A stretch of DNA of 64,000 nt. Source: Micromonospora sp. R77 (GTDB lineage: Bacteria; Actinomycetota; Actinomycetes; Mycobacteriales; Micromonosporaceae). Below the pieces are notes generated by a model. The model was not told where the DNA came from. It did no database searches and was given only the letters and a program-made list of their open reading frames with translations. Below are positions 45,047-54,030 of this stretch, in pieces; the stretch's first letter is position 1; every line of letters begins with the position of its first letter. The stretch spans positions 6,014,001 to 6,078,000 of the forward strand of contig NZ_JALDST010000001.1 of assembly GCF_022747945.1 (NCBI RefSeq). Direction: 5' to 3'. A program made the translations under genes and the position numbers.

Positions 45047-46214
45047 ATGATTGTCCCACGACCCCAACCACGCATCGGATCGCTCTGCACGGGCTACGGA
45101 GGCCTCGACACGGCCGTCGAGATGGTGCTCGGCGGCCGGCTCACCTGGTACGCCGAAACCGACCGACACGCCCGCGCCGTCTGCGCCCACCACTGGCCGC
45201 ACCTTCCCAACCTCGGAGACATCCGCACCATCGACTGGACCCACGTCCCCGCCGTTGACATCGTCACCGCCGGGTTCCCCTGCCAGGACATCTCCAACGC
45301 CGGTAAACGCGCCGGCATCAACGGCCCTCAGTCCAACCTGTGGCACTACATCACCCGAGCCCTTCGCGTCCTTCGACCACCGCTCGTGTTCGTGGAGAAC
45401 GTGGCCGCCCTGCGGCGGCGCGGACTCGACGTCGTTCACACCGACCTGGCCACGCTCGGGTACGACACGAGCTGGCTATGCCTACGCGCATCCGACATCG
45501 GCGCACCCCACCGACGTGATCGGCTGTTCCTGCTCGCCACCACCGGCAGCGGAGGACAAGCTGCGAACGCTGCCCACGCCTTGCGCCCGTGACGGCAAGG
45601 GACCCGGCCACCAGCACGGACTGCCGGACCTGATCGAACCGCACGGGACCCGGCATCACCTGCTGCCCACACCCCGGGCGAGCGACACCGGCACACCCGG
45701 CCGTCGCGCCGGACCAGGCTTCCGCCCACCCCTGTCGCAAGTTCTTCTGCCCACATCCCGAGCCACCGACGGGCACAAAGGCTGCCCCGCACAACGCGGC
45801 TCCCATGGAGACCTCACGCTGCCCTCGGCGGCCGTGCACCTGCCCACGCCCCGCGCCTCCGACGCGCGAGGCGCCGGCCTCCACGGCGACGGCGGCCCTG
45901 ACCTGCGCACCACCGTCGCCCACCCCATCGTCGGCGTCGTCGACGAGGCCACCTGGGGTGCCTACGCTCCCGTCATCGCCCGCTGGGAAACGGTGACCGG
46001 ACGACCCGTTCCCCCGCCAACCCAAACCGGCCGACACGGAAAGCCGGTGCTCGCACCCGTATTCGTGGAATGGCTCATGGGCCTGCCCGCGTACTGGGTC
46101 ACCGATCCCAGGCTGGATCTACCACGAACCGGAGCGCTGCGCGTCCTCGGCAACGGGGTCGTACCCGCTCAAGCGGCAGCGGCGCTGCACCTGCTGTTGC
46201 ACCGCCACCACTGA
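45047..46214 (+). pseudogene. C5-cytosine DNA methyltransferase gene with one frameshift
   Basis: From ATG 45047 the first 181 codons give a C5 methylase: RIGSLCTGYGGLDTAVEMVL (motif I), AGFPCQDIS with the catalytic Cys (near residue 78), PPLVFVENV (motif VI) and GAPHRRDRLFLLA (motif VIII). The frame then ends at a stop near 45592. The remainder continues one frame over (TLPTPCARDGKGPG, PTPRASDARGAGL, VFVEWLMGLPAYW and LRVLGNGVVPAQAAAAL, motif X). A single indel around 45550-45585 explains this. It could be a real lesion or a sequencing error; otherwise the protein is complete. Confidence 0.7.
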
Positions 46215-46516
46215 CCCCGGCCCGCCGTCTGAGGGCTCATCGTGAGGCACGTCCGACCGCCCTGCGAGGAGCCCTCGGGCGCGCGTTCACAGGGGCCCCG
46301 AAGACGTTCCCGTCACCTCGTGGGTGGCGGGTGAGCGCCATCTCGCCGGCGTTCAGCTCGGCGTTCGAAAAAGCCGAGACAGCGGGCACTACGTGTAGAC
46401 CGCAGCACGACTTGACCTTGGCAGCAACGACCGACGTCAATCAATTGCCACCTACCCGGACGGTCTGAACAGGCCCTCGTTCACCGCGTGAACACCGATA
46501 ACAAGGAGAACCATCG
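46215..46516. promoter_or_regulatory. intergenic region with a perfect GTTCAC-CGC-GTGAAC palindrome
   Basis: No gene seen. The 15-base inverted repeat GTTCACCGCGTGAAC at 46479-46493 lies 24 bases upstream of the small-gene ATG, and AAGGAG follows at 46504. It is well placed as an operator for the small gene and the replication-initiator-like gene. Confidence 0.5.
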
Positions 46517-46696
46517 ATGCGACAGCGATCACCCCGCAGTCAGGCCGTCAGCCCGGGAAGAGCTACCAATGCCGCCCCTACCTCAGCTGCCCACGCCCAC
46601 CGCCCCCACGGCTGTCGAGGCACACGGGCAGACCTGAGCGGTCGACGTCCCCGGACCGCCGGGCGGCGAACCGAGCTGTCGAAGGTGGGGAAATGA
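46517..46696 (+). CDS. small basic protein (59 aa) coupled to the replication-initiator-like gene
   Basis: ATG 46517 lies about eight bases after AAGGAG. The reading frame of 59 codons (RQRSPRSQAVSPGRATNAAP ... RRPRTAGRRTELSKVG) is Arg/Ser/Pro-rich and ends in a TGA that overlaps the next ATG (ATGA). The ribosome site, operator-like palindrome upstream and coupling argue for translation. The composition is low in complexity, so it may act mainly as a leader for the downstream gene. Confidence 0.42.
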   Translation: MRQRSPRSQAVSPGRATNAAPTSAAHAHRPHGCRGTRADLSGRRPRTAGRRTELSKVGK

Positions 46697-47388
46697 GCGT
46701 CGAGGCTGTCACCTGGGCGCTCACCCACGCACCGGACGTTCCCCCGTCCTGCCTCGCCGTACTTATCGGCCTGGCGAACCACGCAGACGACAGTGGCCGC
46801 GGCGCGTTCCCCCGCCAGGAACGCCTCGCCTTCTACGCCCGCAAGACCGTCCGATCAGTGCAAACCGACCTGAAAACCCTCGAAAGCCTCGGTCTGATTC
46901 GCCGTGGCGACCAGACCCGCGCTGCCTTCTTGGCCGCGGACCGCAGGCCGGTCGTTTGGGACCTTGCGCTGGAACGTCGTCGACCGTTACCCGTTCCCCA
47001 GGAATCGCTCGTGCCACCACAGCCCGACGATTGCCGGCAACCCGCAAGCGTGACCGGCACCCGCCGAGCCGATCCGGCCCGCGCGCACCAACGGGGCGAA
47101 GCGTCCTTCCGAACGGGACGAAGCACGCTTCGCAACGGGGCGAAGCCCGCATCCGAACGGGGCGAAGCCCACATCCGCACGAGGCGAAGCCCACATCCGA
47201 ACGGGGTGAAGTGTGCTTCAGACGAACCGTCCTTAACCATCAATAAACCAACTGCGCGCCCGCTCGCGCGATCCGCCATCGGCGCCCCCGCCCCCAGCCC
47301 TCGCAAGGACCAATGCTCTCGACATCGGGGCAACCCCGCCCGAAACTGCGGCCCCTGCCGGGCCGAAACGCTCGGCGGCCTGACCTGA
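46693..47388 (+). CDS. winged-helix replication-initiator-like protein with intragenic iterons
   Basis: 231 aa, AAGGTGGGG upstream. The N-terminal 80 residues (AVTWALTHAPDVPPSCLAVL, GLANHADDSGRGAFPRQERL, YARKTVRSVQTDLKTLESLG and LIRRG) match the helix-turn-helix domain of phage and plasmid replication initiators or replisome organisers. The middle of the protein contains two copies of a 22-residue unit (RGEASFRTGRSTLRNG... and RGEAHIRTRRSPHPNG...), produced by six 22-bp DNA repeats. The C-terminus is basic with CSRHRGN and CGPCR cysteines. Initiators that carry their origin iterons inside the gene are known from lambdoid phages; a replication role here is inferred. Confidence 0.6.
   Translation: MSVEAVTWALTHAPDVPPSCLAVLIGLANHADDSGRGAFPRQERLAFYARKTVRSVQTDLKTLESLGLIRRGDQTRAAFLAADRRPVVWDLALERRRPLPVPQESLVPPQPDDCRQPASVTGTRRADPARAHQRGEASFRTGRSTLRNGAKPASERGEAHIRTRRSPHPNGVKCASDEPSLTINKPTARPLARSAIGAPAPSPRKDQCSRHRGNPARNCGPCRAETLGGLT
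47090..47221 (+). repeat. six tandem 22-bp repeats inside the initiator-like gene
   Basis: Units start at 47090, 47112, 47134, 47156, 47178 and 47200, each 22 bases with no spacers. The shared core is AACGGGGCGAAGC followed by a variable CxxxxTTCCG/CATCCG end. Units 3 and 4 differ by one base. Because 22 is not a multiple of three, the repeats are read in all three phases, giving a 22-residue peptide repeat. Uninterrupted 22-bp direct repeats are characteristic of plasmid iterons. Confidence 0.75.
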
Positions 47389-47446
47389 GGCGCGACGTAG
47401 GAGGCGGCGGCCGCCGAAGCCCCGCTGATCCGGCCTATCCCGGTCG

Positions 47447-47897
47447 GTGGCCGGTGCGCTGAGCGCTGTCCGGCTGCGCAGGTTCGGTTACATCGGTGCG
47501 GTGCTGGCAGCGGTCGGTGTGCTTGTCTTCGCCGCGTCGAGGGTGTTCGGGTGGAGCGACCGGGTTTCGTCGCTGTGTACGGCGATGGTGGTGGCGGGTC
47601 TGCTGTCGATGCTGTATCCGCCGTGGGTGCGGTGGCGGGCCCGGCGCCGTTCCAGTGGCTATGCGGTCGAGGGTGGGTACGAGATCACCGACGACAACAT
47701 CCTGATGCGGAGCGGCTCGGAGTCCGGCGGTATCGCCTGGGACGGGGTCACCCAGGTTAGGGATACGCCGGAGTTCTGGATCGTGTTCGTCGGCCGGATG
47801 CCGGCGACGGTGATCCCACGCCGGTTGATGTCCGCCGAGGACGCCGAGACGTTGCGAGCCGACATGGCCGAAGGGGGGGCTGCTCGAGTGTCGGTGA
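47447..47897 (+). CDS. YcxB-like membrane protein, probably frameshifted at a G run
   Basis: GTG start. Two hydrophobic helices (YIGAVLAAVGVLVFAASRVF and LCTAMVVAGLLSMLYPPW) precede YEITDDNILMRSGSESGGIA, WDGVTQVRDTPEFWIVFVG and VIPRRLMSAEDAETLRADM, the YcxB-like C-terminal fold. At 47873-47879 there is a run of seven Gs. As sequenced the frame runs on for hundreds of codons into unrelated sequence, whereas losing one G gives EGGLLECR and a stop at 47897, a typical end for this family. I therefore set the end there. Function of YcxB-like proteins is unknown. Confidence 0.5.
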
Positions 47898-47971
47898 GCT
47901 TCTACTGCAGAGGGCTGGGACGCTCAAGAACTCCGGCAAGGACGATCCGTTTGACGGCTACCGTCCTGGCA

Positions 47972-48726
47972 ATGGCGGATTTCGTGCACATCACCACGGT
48001 GGCGTCGGGTCGGCGTATCAAGCGTTCGGGGATCGCCGCACGTAGCCGTGGGTGGTCCGGGGGACGAGGTGCGTACTGCATGCCGGTGCTGCCGTCGTTC
48101 ACGCTCACCTATCAGTGGGTTCGCGAGCTGCGGCGCGGGCACTCGGGCGTGCTGGTGGCGGTGCATCTGCGGCTACCCGACAACGAGCCAGTGAGCGTCG
48201 GGCGCTATGAGGTCCCACCGCGTGAGGCCACCGCCGCACGCGCGGTCGGGCTGGTGCGCGAGCTCGACGATCCGCGCGGATACGAGGTGTTCGTGCCCCG
48301 CGCGATAGCGAGCGCCGAGGTACGACGGATCCGTGATGTTCCACAGGGAATCGGCTGGCGGTACCTGCGGCAGCCCACGGCAGGCAGCCCTGCCCGTGTC
48401 CGTCCTGTCTCGTCCGAGGAGGTTACAAGGTGGCGAGGTTGCGTCGCCGGTTTCCCTACGACGAGCCGCCCAGGCCGAAGCTTGAGCTGGTGGGGCGACT
48501 GCGGGCGGCAAGCAGCGCCAATGAGATCATCGACGTGCTCTGCGAGTTGGGTCGAGGCTGGCGCGGCGGCGCCGAGGAGTTGGCATACCTGGCCGACCAT
48601 CCCGATCCGGAGGTACGTGACACCCTGGAGAGCGTCCTGCGGGTCTACCGCGGTCGTGAGGCACGGCGGCTACGCGAGCGGTTACAGCTCCTCGATCCCA
48701 CTACGTCGGATGCGGACAACTGCTGA
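47972..48726 (+). pseudogene. conserved actinobacterial protein with CPCPSC motif, one frameshift
   Basis: ATG 47972 opens ADFVHITTVASGRRIKRSGI, SRGWSGGRGAYCMPVLPSFT, WVRELRRG and DDPRGYEVFVPR to GWRYL. One frame over, AAAHGRQPCPCPSCLVRGGY then runs into ARLRRRFPYDEPP and a helical tail EELAYLADHPDPEVRDTLES. The two parts belong to one family I know as a single approximately 250-aa protein with a Cys cluster and a HEAT-like end. One lost base near 48365 separates them. A GTG at 48430 with GAGGAGG upstream could still express the tail alone. Confidence 0.55.
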
Positions 48727-48743
48727 TCGGTGTCAGACATTGT

Positions 48744-49235
48744 CTAGGTCAACAGCCGGATCCAGGGAGCCTCGTGGCTCTCGATGAGGGGCGCGGAACA
48801 GTATGGGCAGGATCCGGAGTGTGGTCGGACGATGTTCGTCTGGGTGGTGAGTTCCCCTGACTCCTGCTGATCCGGGCAGAGGTAGCCGAGGTGGTGCCGT
48901 ACCCATGGGGTGCGGGTGAGGGCGGCGGCAGGCTGGTCACGCTTCTCGTCGTGGAAGGGGGCCCACCAGTAGTCCACCACCGCTCGCAGGATGGTCTGCG
49001 CTTCTCGGATCGTGTGGTCGAAGGAGGCGAGGCGTCCGGCGGTGTAGTGCTCGCCGCTTTCCCGGTCGCCGGAGCAGACGGCGCGCTCCGCTCCCAGCCG
49101 GAAGATCGTGGTGCGGCCGAGACGTTGGCAGACGAAGCAGTCCAGGCTCAGTTCAAGTGTGTCGCGCCAGTGGAGGTTATGGGAGGGGGAAGCGGCGAGA
49201 GCGAGGACGGTGGTGACTTCAACGGATCGGAGCAC
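48744..49235 (-). CDS. hypothetical protein with two Cys pairs (163 aa)
   Basis: GTG 49235 starts a soluble protein: HNLHWRDTLELSLDCFVCQR, FDHTIREAQTILRAVVDYWW, then YLCPDQQESGELTTQTNIVR and SGSCPYCSAPL. The CFVC and CPYC pairs may form a split zinc site. I have seen this layout in unnamed actinobacterial proteins but know no function. It ends facing the frameshifted gene on the left. Confidence 0.5.
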   Translation of the reverse strand: MLRSVEVTTVLALAASPSHNLHWRDTLELSLDCFVCQRLGRTTIFRLGAERAVCSGDRESGEHYTAGRLASFDHTIREAQTILRAVVDYWWAPFHDEKRDQPAAALTRTPWVRHHLGYLCPDQQESGELTTQTNIVRPHSGSCPYCSAPLIESHEAPWIRLLT

Positions 49236-49270
49236 GCTGGAATCGTGGCACGTGGTAGCGGCGGCGGCCG

Positions 49271-49915
49271 CTATCGCCACCGGATGAGATAGATGCCCTG
49301 CCCGGTGGTGGCGAAGTGCCCGTCCGCGGGGTGCACCGTCGCGGAGTGGTAGGTGCCGGAGTGGCCGAGGGCGGGTCGCCGGAGCGCCAGGTCGAGGACG
49401 TACCGGGCGGTGCGCCGGAACGCGACCGCGTTGCCGGCCAGGAACAGGGTGTTGCCGTGCAGGCGCTGGTGGAACCTGTCCCTGGGGGAGGAACCCCGGC
49501 GGGATTGCCGGTTGAGTTCGTGGACTTCGTCCCAGCTGGGGACGTCGTTCGGATTCCAGGCGACGGTCTGCGGTGCCCCCGGTCCCAGGCGGTGGCGTAG
49601 CTGCTTCCACCGGTGCGGGGCGAACTGCAGGTCGCGGTGACTGAGCACCAGGTCGAGCTCACCGACGGAGACAATGGCGCGGGATGGCTCCGGTGGCGCG
49701 TTGCCCCGCAGCGGTAGGTGGACCAGCGTGTGGCGTGACCGGGCGGCCAGCATCCACAGGCCCGTGACGGCGAACGCGGCGTCGGCGTCGAGTTCCAGGA
49801 CGTGCCAGGGGTTCTCGTCGCCCAGCACCGCGCCGGTCAGCGGCGTGGCCGGGCGGATGACGCGGTACTGCGCGGGGCCGAGCCGTGCCTGGTGTACGTG
49901 AATCCTGAGGTTCAT
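49271..49915 (-). CDS. hypothetical partner of the NADAR protein (214 aa)
   Basis: ATG 49915 overlaps the NADAR stop (ATGA), so the two are made together. The sequence NLRIHVHQARLGPAQYRVIR, NPWHVLELDADAAFAVTGLW, SRHTLVHLPLRGN, WNPNDVPSWDEVHELNRQSR and TYHSATVHPADGHFATTGQG matches no family I know. Several His, Arg and Glu residues sit in beta-like segments. Since NADAR proteins can reverse ADP-ribosylation, this partner could be the modifying enzyme or a target; that is inference, and I do not see a DarT signature. Confidence 0.5.
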   Translation of the reverse strand: MNLRIHVHQARLGPAQYRVIRPATPLTGAVLGDENPWHVLELDADAAFAVTGLWMLAARSRHTLVHLPLRGNAPPEPSRAIVSVGELDLVLSHRDLQFAPHRWKQLRHRLGPGAPQTVAWNPNDVPSWDEVHELNRQSRRGSSPRDRFHQRLHGNTLFLAGNAVAFRRTARYVLDLALRRPALGHSGTYHSATVHPADGHFATTGQGIYLIRWR

Positions 49916-50481
49916 CCGGTGGCGAGCCGGGCGCGGACCTGCATCAGCGCGAAGCCGAGGAGATTTTGGCCGCGCCACTGGGCAGGGTCGTGTGCGCGGG
50001 GGTCCGTGGCGGGCAGGCCGATGCCCCACACCCGATCGAGCGGACTGGCCTCCACCAGCACCCGATCGCCCGTGCGGGACAGGTGCTGCCCGAGGTCGGG
50101 GTGCTGGCTGAACTTCGCCACGTTGCCGGCGACGAACAGGTCGAAGCGGTGCGCCTCCCAGGTGGCTTGGTCGAAGTCGCGGACCTGCCGGCCCAGCGCC
50201 TTGACCGCACCCGGGTGCGGTGCCGTGAGCATCTGCGCGACGATCGCCTCGTCGCCGAACAGGCGGGCCTTGCCGGCCATCATGTAGTGCTCGGCGGTGG
50301 CGTACCGGACCCCGTCCACGACGAACGGTGCCGGCCACCACTGGCTCAGGCAACCCGGCCCGACGCCGCCGTTCTTCTGGGGCTGGTGCCCCCAGAAGAA
50401 CAGGTATTTCACCCGTGCGCCGGTAGCGGCGAGCGCCTGCAGCTCGGAGCGGCTGGACGGCGGGGCGGCGGTGTCGGGCAT
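49912..50481 (-). CDS. NADAR-family protein (YbiA-like)
   Basis: 189 aa. LFFWGHQPQKNGGVGPGCLS, QWWPAPFVVDGVRYATAEHY, MMAGKARLFGD, NVAKFSQHPDLGQHLSRTGD and VLVEASPLDRVWGIGL carry the full NADAR/YbiA pattern, including the conserved Trp, Glu and AEHYMM helix. Family members act as N-glycosidases on riboflavin intermediates or remove ADP-ribose from guanine. The gene is first of a coupled pair. Confidence 0.8.
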   Translation of the reverse strand: MPDTAAPPSSRSELQALAATGARVKYLFFWGHQPQKNGGVGPGCLSQWWPAPFVVDGVRYATAEHYMMAGKARLFGDEAIVAQMLTAPHPGAVKALGRQVRDFDQATWEAHRFDLFVAGNVAKFSQHPDLGQHLSRTGDRVLVEASPLDRVWGIGLPATDPRAHDPAQWRGQNLLGFALMQVRARLATG

Positions 50482-50638
50482 GGTCCGCAGCGTGCCAGAG
50501 CTTTACGGTCGCGCGCCATCGGGTTTGCCGGCCGCCCATCTCCCCGGCCGGCCCGGCAGGGCCCGCGCGACCCTGGACCTGCGCCCGTCGAAGGGAGCCC
50601 CTGTACTCCCGCCCTCCCGACGGCTAGGTTTACCGGCC
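50482..50638. other. divergent intergenic stretch
   Basis: 157 bases between the leftward NADAR gene and a short rightward reading frame. Nothing specific recognised; it must hold the NADAR promoter. Confidence 0.3.
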
Positions 50639-51001
50639 GTGATGATCAGTCAGCCGCAGCTCCTTGCCGAGGTCACACCGCCGTCGGTTTCCTCGACGCG
50701 GACCCTCCCGCCGGCTCTCGGCAGGATGCGGCGGTTCCGGTGGATCGCCGAGGGCAACGCTCATGTCCTGGATTGTGCTCCGCTCGCCGACGGTGGCGCA
50801 GTGGGGCCGTATGCGAGGTTCCCGATCGCCGGTTGGACGAAGGGGTCCAGCGGCGATGTCGCCCCGGACGGCACCTCGGTGGTCCAGGTGACGCCGACCG
50901 AGGTCACCTGCGTGCTGGCCGACGGCACCGTACGGTGGCGGATCGCGCTCGACCTGCCCGCGCGTTCGTCGGTTCCTCAGCCGCTCGGTCTCCCCGAGTG
51001 A
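50639..51001 (+). CDS. short hypothetical protein (120 aa), possibly truncated
   Basis: GTG 50639 or ATG 50642. It reads RRFRWIAEGNAHVLDCAPLA, FPIAGWTKGSSGDVAPDGTS and VTCVLADGTVRWRIALDLP. The ending resembles one blade of a PQQ/WD40-like propeller, so it may be a remnant of a longer gene or a small beta protein. There is no good ribosome site. A very strong terminator follows. Confidence 0.4.
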   Translation: MMISQPQLLAEVTPPSVSSTRTLPPALGRMRRFRWIAEGNAHVLDCAPLADGGAVGPYARFPIAGWTKGSSGDVAPDGTSVVQVTPTEVTCVLADGTVRWRIALDLPARSSVPQPLGLPE

Positions 51002-51027
51002 CGACCCTGGCGTACGGCGGCCGGCGG

Positions 51028-51060
51028 GGCGCCCCGCGAACCCGGGGTTCGCGGGGCGCC
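51028..51060. terminator. perfect 16-bp bidirectional stem-loop
   Basis: GGCGCCCCGCGAACCC is followed by one G and its exact complement. It lies 27 bases after the short rightward gene and nine bases past the stop of the leftward cellulase gene, so it terminates both. Confidence 0.65.
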
Positions 51061-51068
51061 ACCGGCGG

Positions 51069-52302
<1,234 letters not shown>

Positions 52303-52855
52303 TGAGGTTGGTCGATGTAATCACGGCGGGACATGGCACGAGAAGAGTGGCGACCCACGTTTCTTGCGAACCGGGCAACTCGCCGTCGAGGCAGGCGTGG
52401 CCGTCGTCCGATTCACCAGCCGAGGACTGCGGCGTCGTGGTCCGCCTGAAGCCCTGCCGGTCGACCAGTCGGAGCCACTCGCGCGGCCGGGTGACTGCAT
52501 CGCCGGCCTGGGCCCGGACCGCTCGCTGGACTTCCATCACGGGAACCCGGTGCGCGACGCCACCGCCTGCGCGCAGTTCCCCGCGCGGGCGAGGGTACGG
52601 ACGGCTGGCGGCACGAGGTCTGGGACACCTGGGTCGAGGTGGATGCGGTCACCTCGACGCGCTGGGCGACAGCCGGTCGCTGGTCTTCCCGGGCTGGGTG
52701 ACGGCCCGGGAGCCGGCGGACCAGCTGCGGGTGCTGCCGCACTCGGCCAACTCGGGCGACGTGTACTGCCGGTCGGGATGAAGCCCGGACCGCACGAGCC
52801 TCCTCCGGCGGGGGCGCGGTGGGTCCGGGCGACCCCGGGCAGAGCAGTCAGGGCG
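52303..52855. other. 553-bp stretch with coding remnants but no supportable gene
   Basis: Rightward fragments such as DALGDSRSLVFPGWVTAREP and HSANSGDVYCRSG end at a stop near 52781 and look like the tail of a lost gene, but frames change and no start fits. It also holds the upstream region of the cellulase gene. Confidence 0.3.
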
Positions 52856-53731
52856 TCAGTGGCCGATGCCGACCTTCTCCCCGGGCAGCAGCACCTCCGC
52901 GCACACGGGCAGGTGGTCCGAGGCGCTTGCGGACTCCGGGTCGCTGAGCACGGCGACGGTACGCGCGATCACGTCGCCGGACTGCATCACGTAGTCGATC
53001 CGCTTGTGCGGGTCGTAGGTCGGGTAGGTGTAGCCGTCGCCGAGCCCGGCCGCCTCCCAGGTGTCGACCAGATGGTCGGTCAGCGCCTGGATCTCGGGTG
53101 CCAAGGGGTCGGCGTTGAGGTCGCCGAAGAGCAGCACCGAGTCGTCCTGGGCACCGATCAGTCGGGTGATTGTCTCCACCTGGGCCACGCGTTCCGGGCG
53201 GTTGGTGTGTTCCAGGTGCGTGTTGTAGACCTGCACCGCCACACCCCGAACGTTGACCCGCGCACGCAGCAGCCCTCGCTGCTCGTGCTCGCCGTACCGG
53301 GGGAGCAGGGTGTTGTCCCATTCGAGGATGGGTGCGCTGGTGAGGATGGCGGTGCCGAACTGTCGGCGCGGCTGGCCGGCCTCGACCGGGTCGAGGTCCA
53401 GGTTGGCGCCGTAGACGACGTGCATCCGCAGCTCTCGTGCCAGCCAGGCCGCTTGGTCGACGAAGTCGCTACGGGCGCCGAAGTGTCGGTCGACCTCTTG
53501 CAGCCCGACAACGTCGACGTCGTTGTCCCGGATGACGCCGGCGATGCGCGACAGGTCGACGAGCCCGTCGGCGCCCGCACCGTGGTGGATGTTGAAGCTC
53601 ATCACCTGCAGTGACCTGGCCGGGGCCTGCGGGTCGTCCGCACTGGCAGGAGAACCGACCAGCACCGATGCCGCCATGGCCGCGGCGGCCAGGACGGAGA
53701 GGGCTCGGCGAGGCAGTCGCAGCGTCCACAT
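52856..53731 (-). CDS. secreted endonuclease/exonuclease/phosphatase-family protein
   Basis: 291 aa with a signal peptide (LSVLAAAAMAASVLVGSPAS). The EEP motifs are all present: LQVMSFNIHHG, VVGLQEVDRHFG (metal Glu), VYNTHLEHT, LLFGDLNADP, RIDYVM and ASDHLPV. The fold cleaves phosphodiesters in DNA, phosphoinositides or sphingolipids; secretion argues for an extracellular substrate. A promoter with good spacing lies about 146 bases upstream. Confidence 0.8.
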   Translation of the reverse strand: MWTLRLPRRALSVLAAAAMAASVLVGSPASADDPQAPARSLQVMSFNIHHGAGADGLVDLSRIAGVIRDNDVDVVGLQEVDRHFGARSDFVDQAAWLARELRMHVVYGANLDLDPVEAGQPRRQFGTAILTSAPILEWDNTLLPRYGEHEQRGLLRARVNVRGVAVQVYNTHLEHTNRPERVAQVETITRLIGAQDDSVLLFGDLNADPLAPEIQALTDHLVDTWEAAGLGDGYTYPTYDPHKRIDYVMQSGDVIARTVAVLSDPESASASDHLPVCAEVLLPGEKVGIGH

Positions 53732-54030
53732 ATGTCGACCTCATCGTCTCTTGTCGAGCAGAGTCTCCCCGGTAGCCATCCACAGCAGGCTGGGACAGGC
53801 CGCCCGGGCGGCGGCGGTCGCGATGGGTGATTCGGTCCTCATCGGCGACAACCTCCGATCCGGCGGAGTGACCTGAAACTTAGTTGCAGCTCGATATACA
53901 GTCAAGAAGGTTTATGACAAGGTGTTCCCGCTGCTCTCGTCCGCCGGCGGCGTCGAGACAGCGGTACGGTATGAGGCGCGCGAGTGGCCGGAGAAGCCCT
54001 GCGCCGCGGTGACGGGGGGTCACGGGAACC
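53732..54030. other. divergent intergenic region with AT-richer core
   Basis: Nearly 300 bases between the leftward EEP gene and the rightward acetyltransferase gene. The core at about 53875-53920 is notably AT-rich for this genome and contains the promoter-like pair listed separately. No gene. Confidence 0.4.
53877..53905 (-). promoter_or_regulatory. sigma-70-like promoter of the EEP gene
   Basis: Read leftward, TTGACT is followed after 17 bases by TAAGTT, a good fit to -35 and -10 hexamers in an AT-rich patch. It points at the EEP gene about 146 bases away. Confidence 0.45.

Noticed and set aside
47090..47221. Possible CRISPR array
   Set aside because: The 22-bp units are directly adjacent with no spacers and are inside a coding frame; no cas genes are present.
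48430..48726. Separate 98-aa gene with good ribosome site
   Set aside because: The frame joins upstream through a CPCPSC segment to form the tail of a known-type longer protein, so I treat it as one frameshifted gene, while noting that it could still be translated alone.
52308..52781. Rightward gene between the cellulase and EEP genes
   Set aside because: Protein-like pieces lie in different frames, with no start or ribosome site; kept only as possible remnants.
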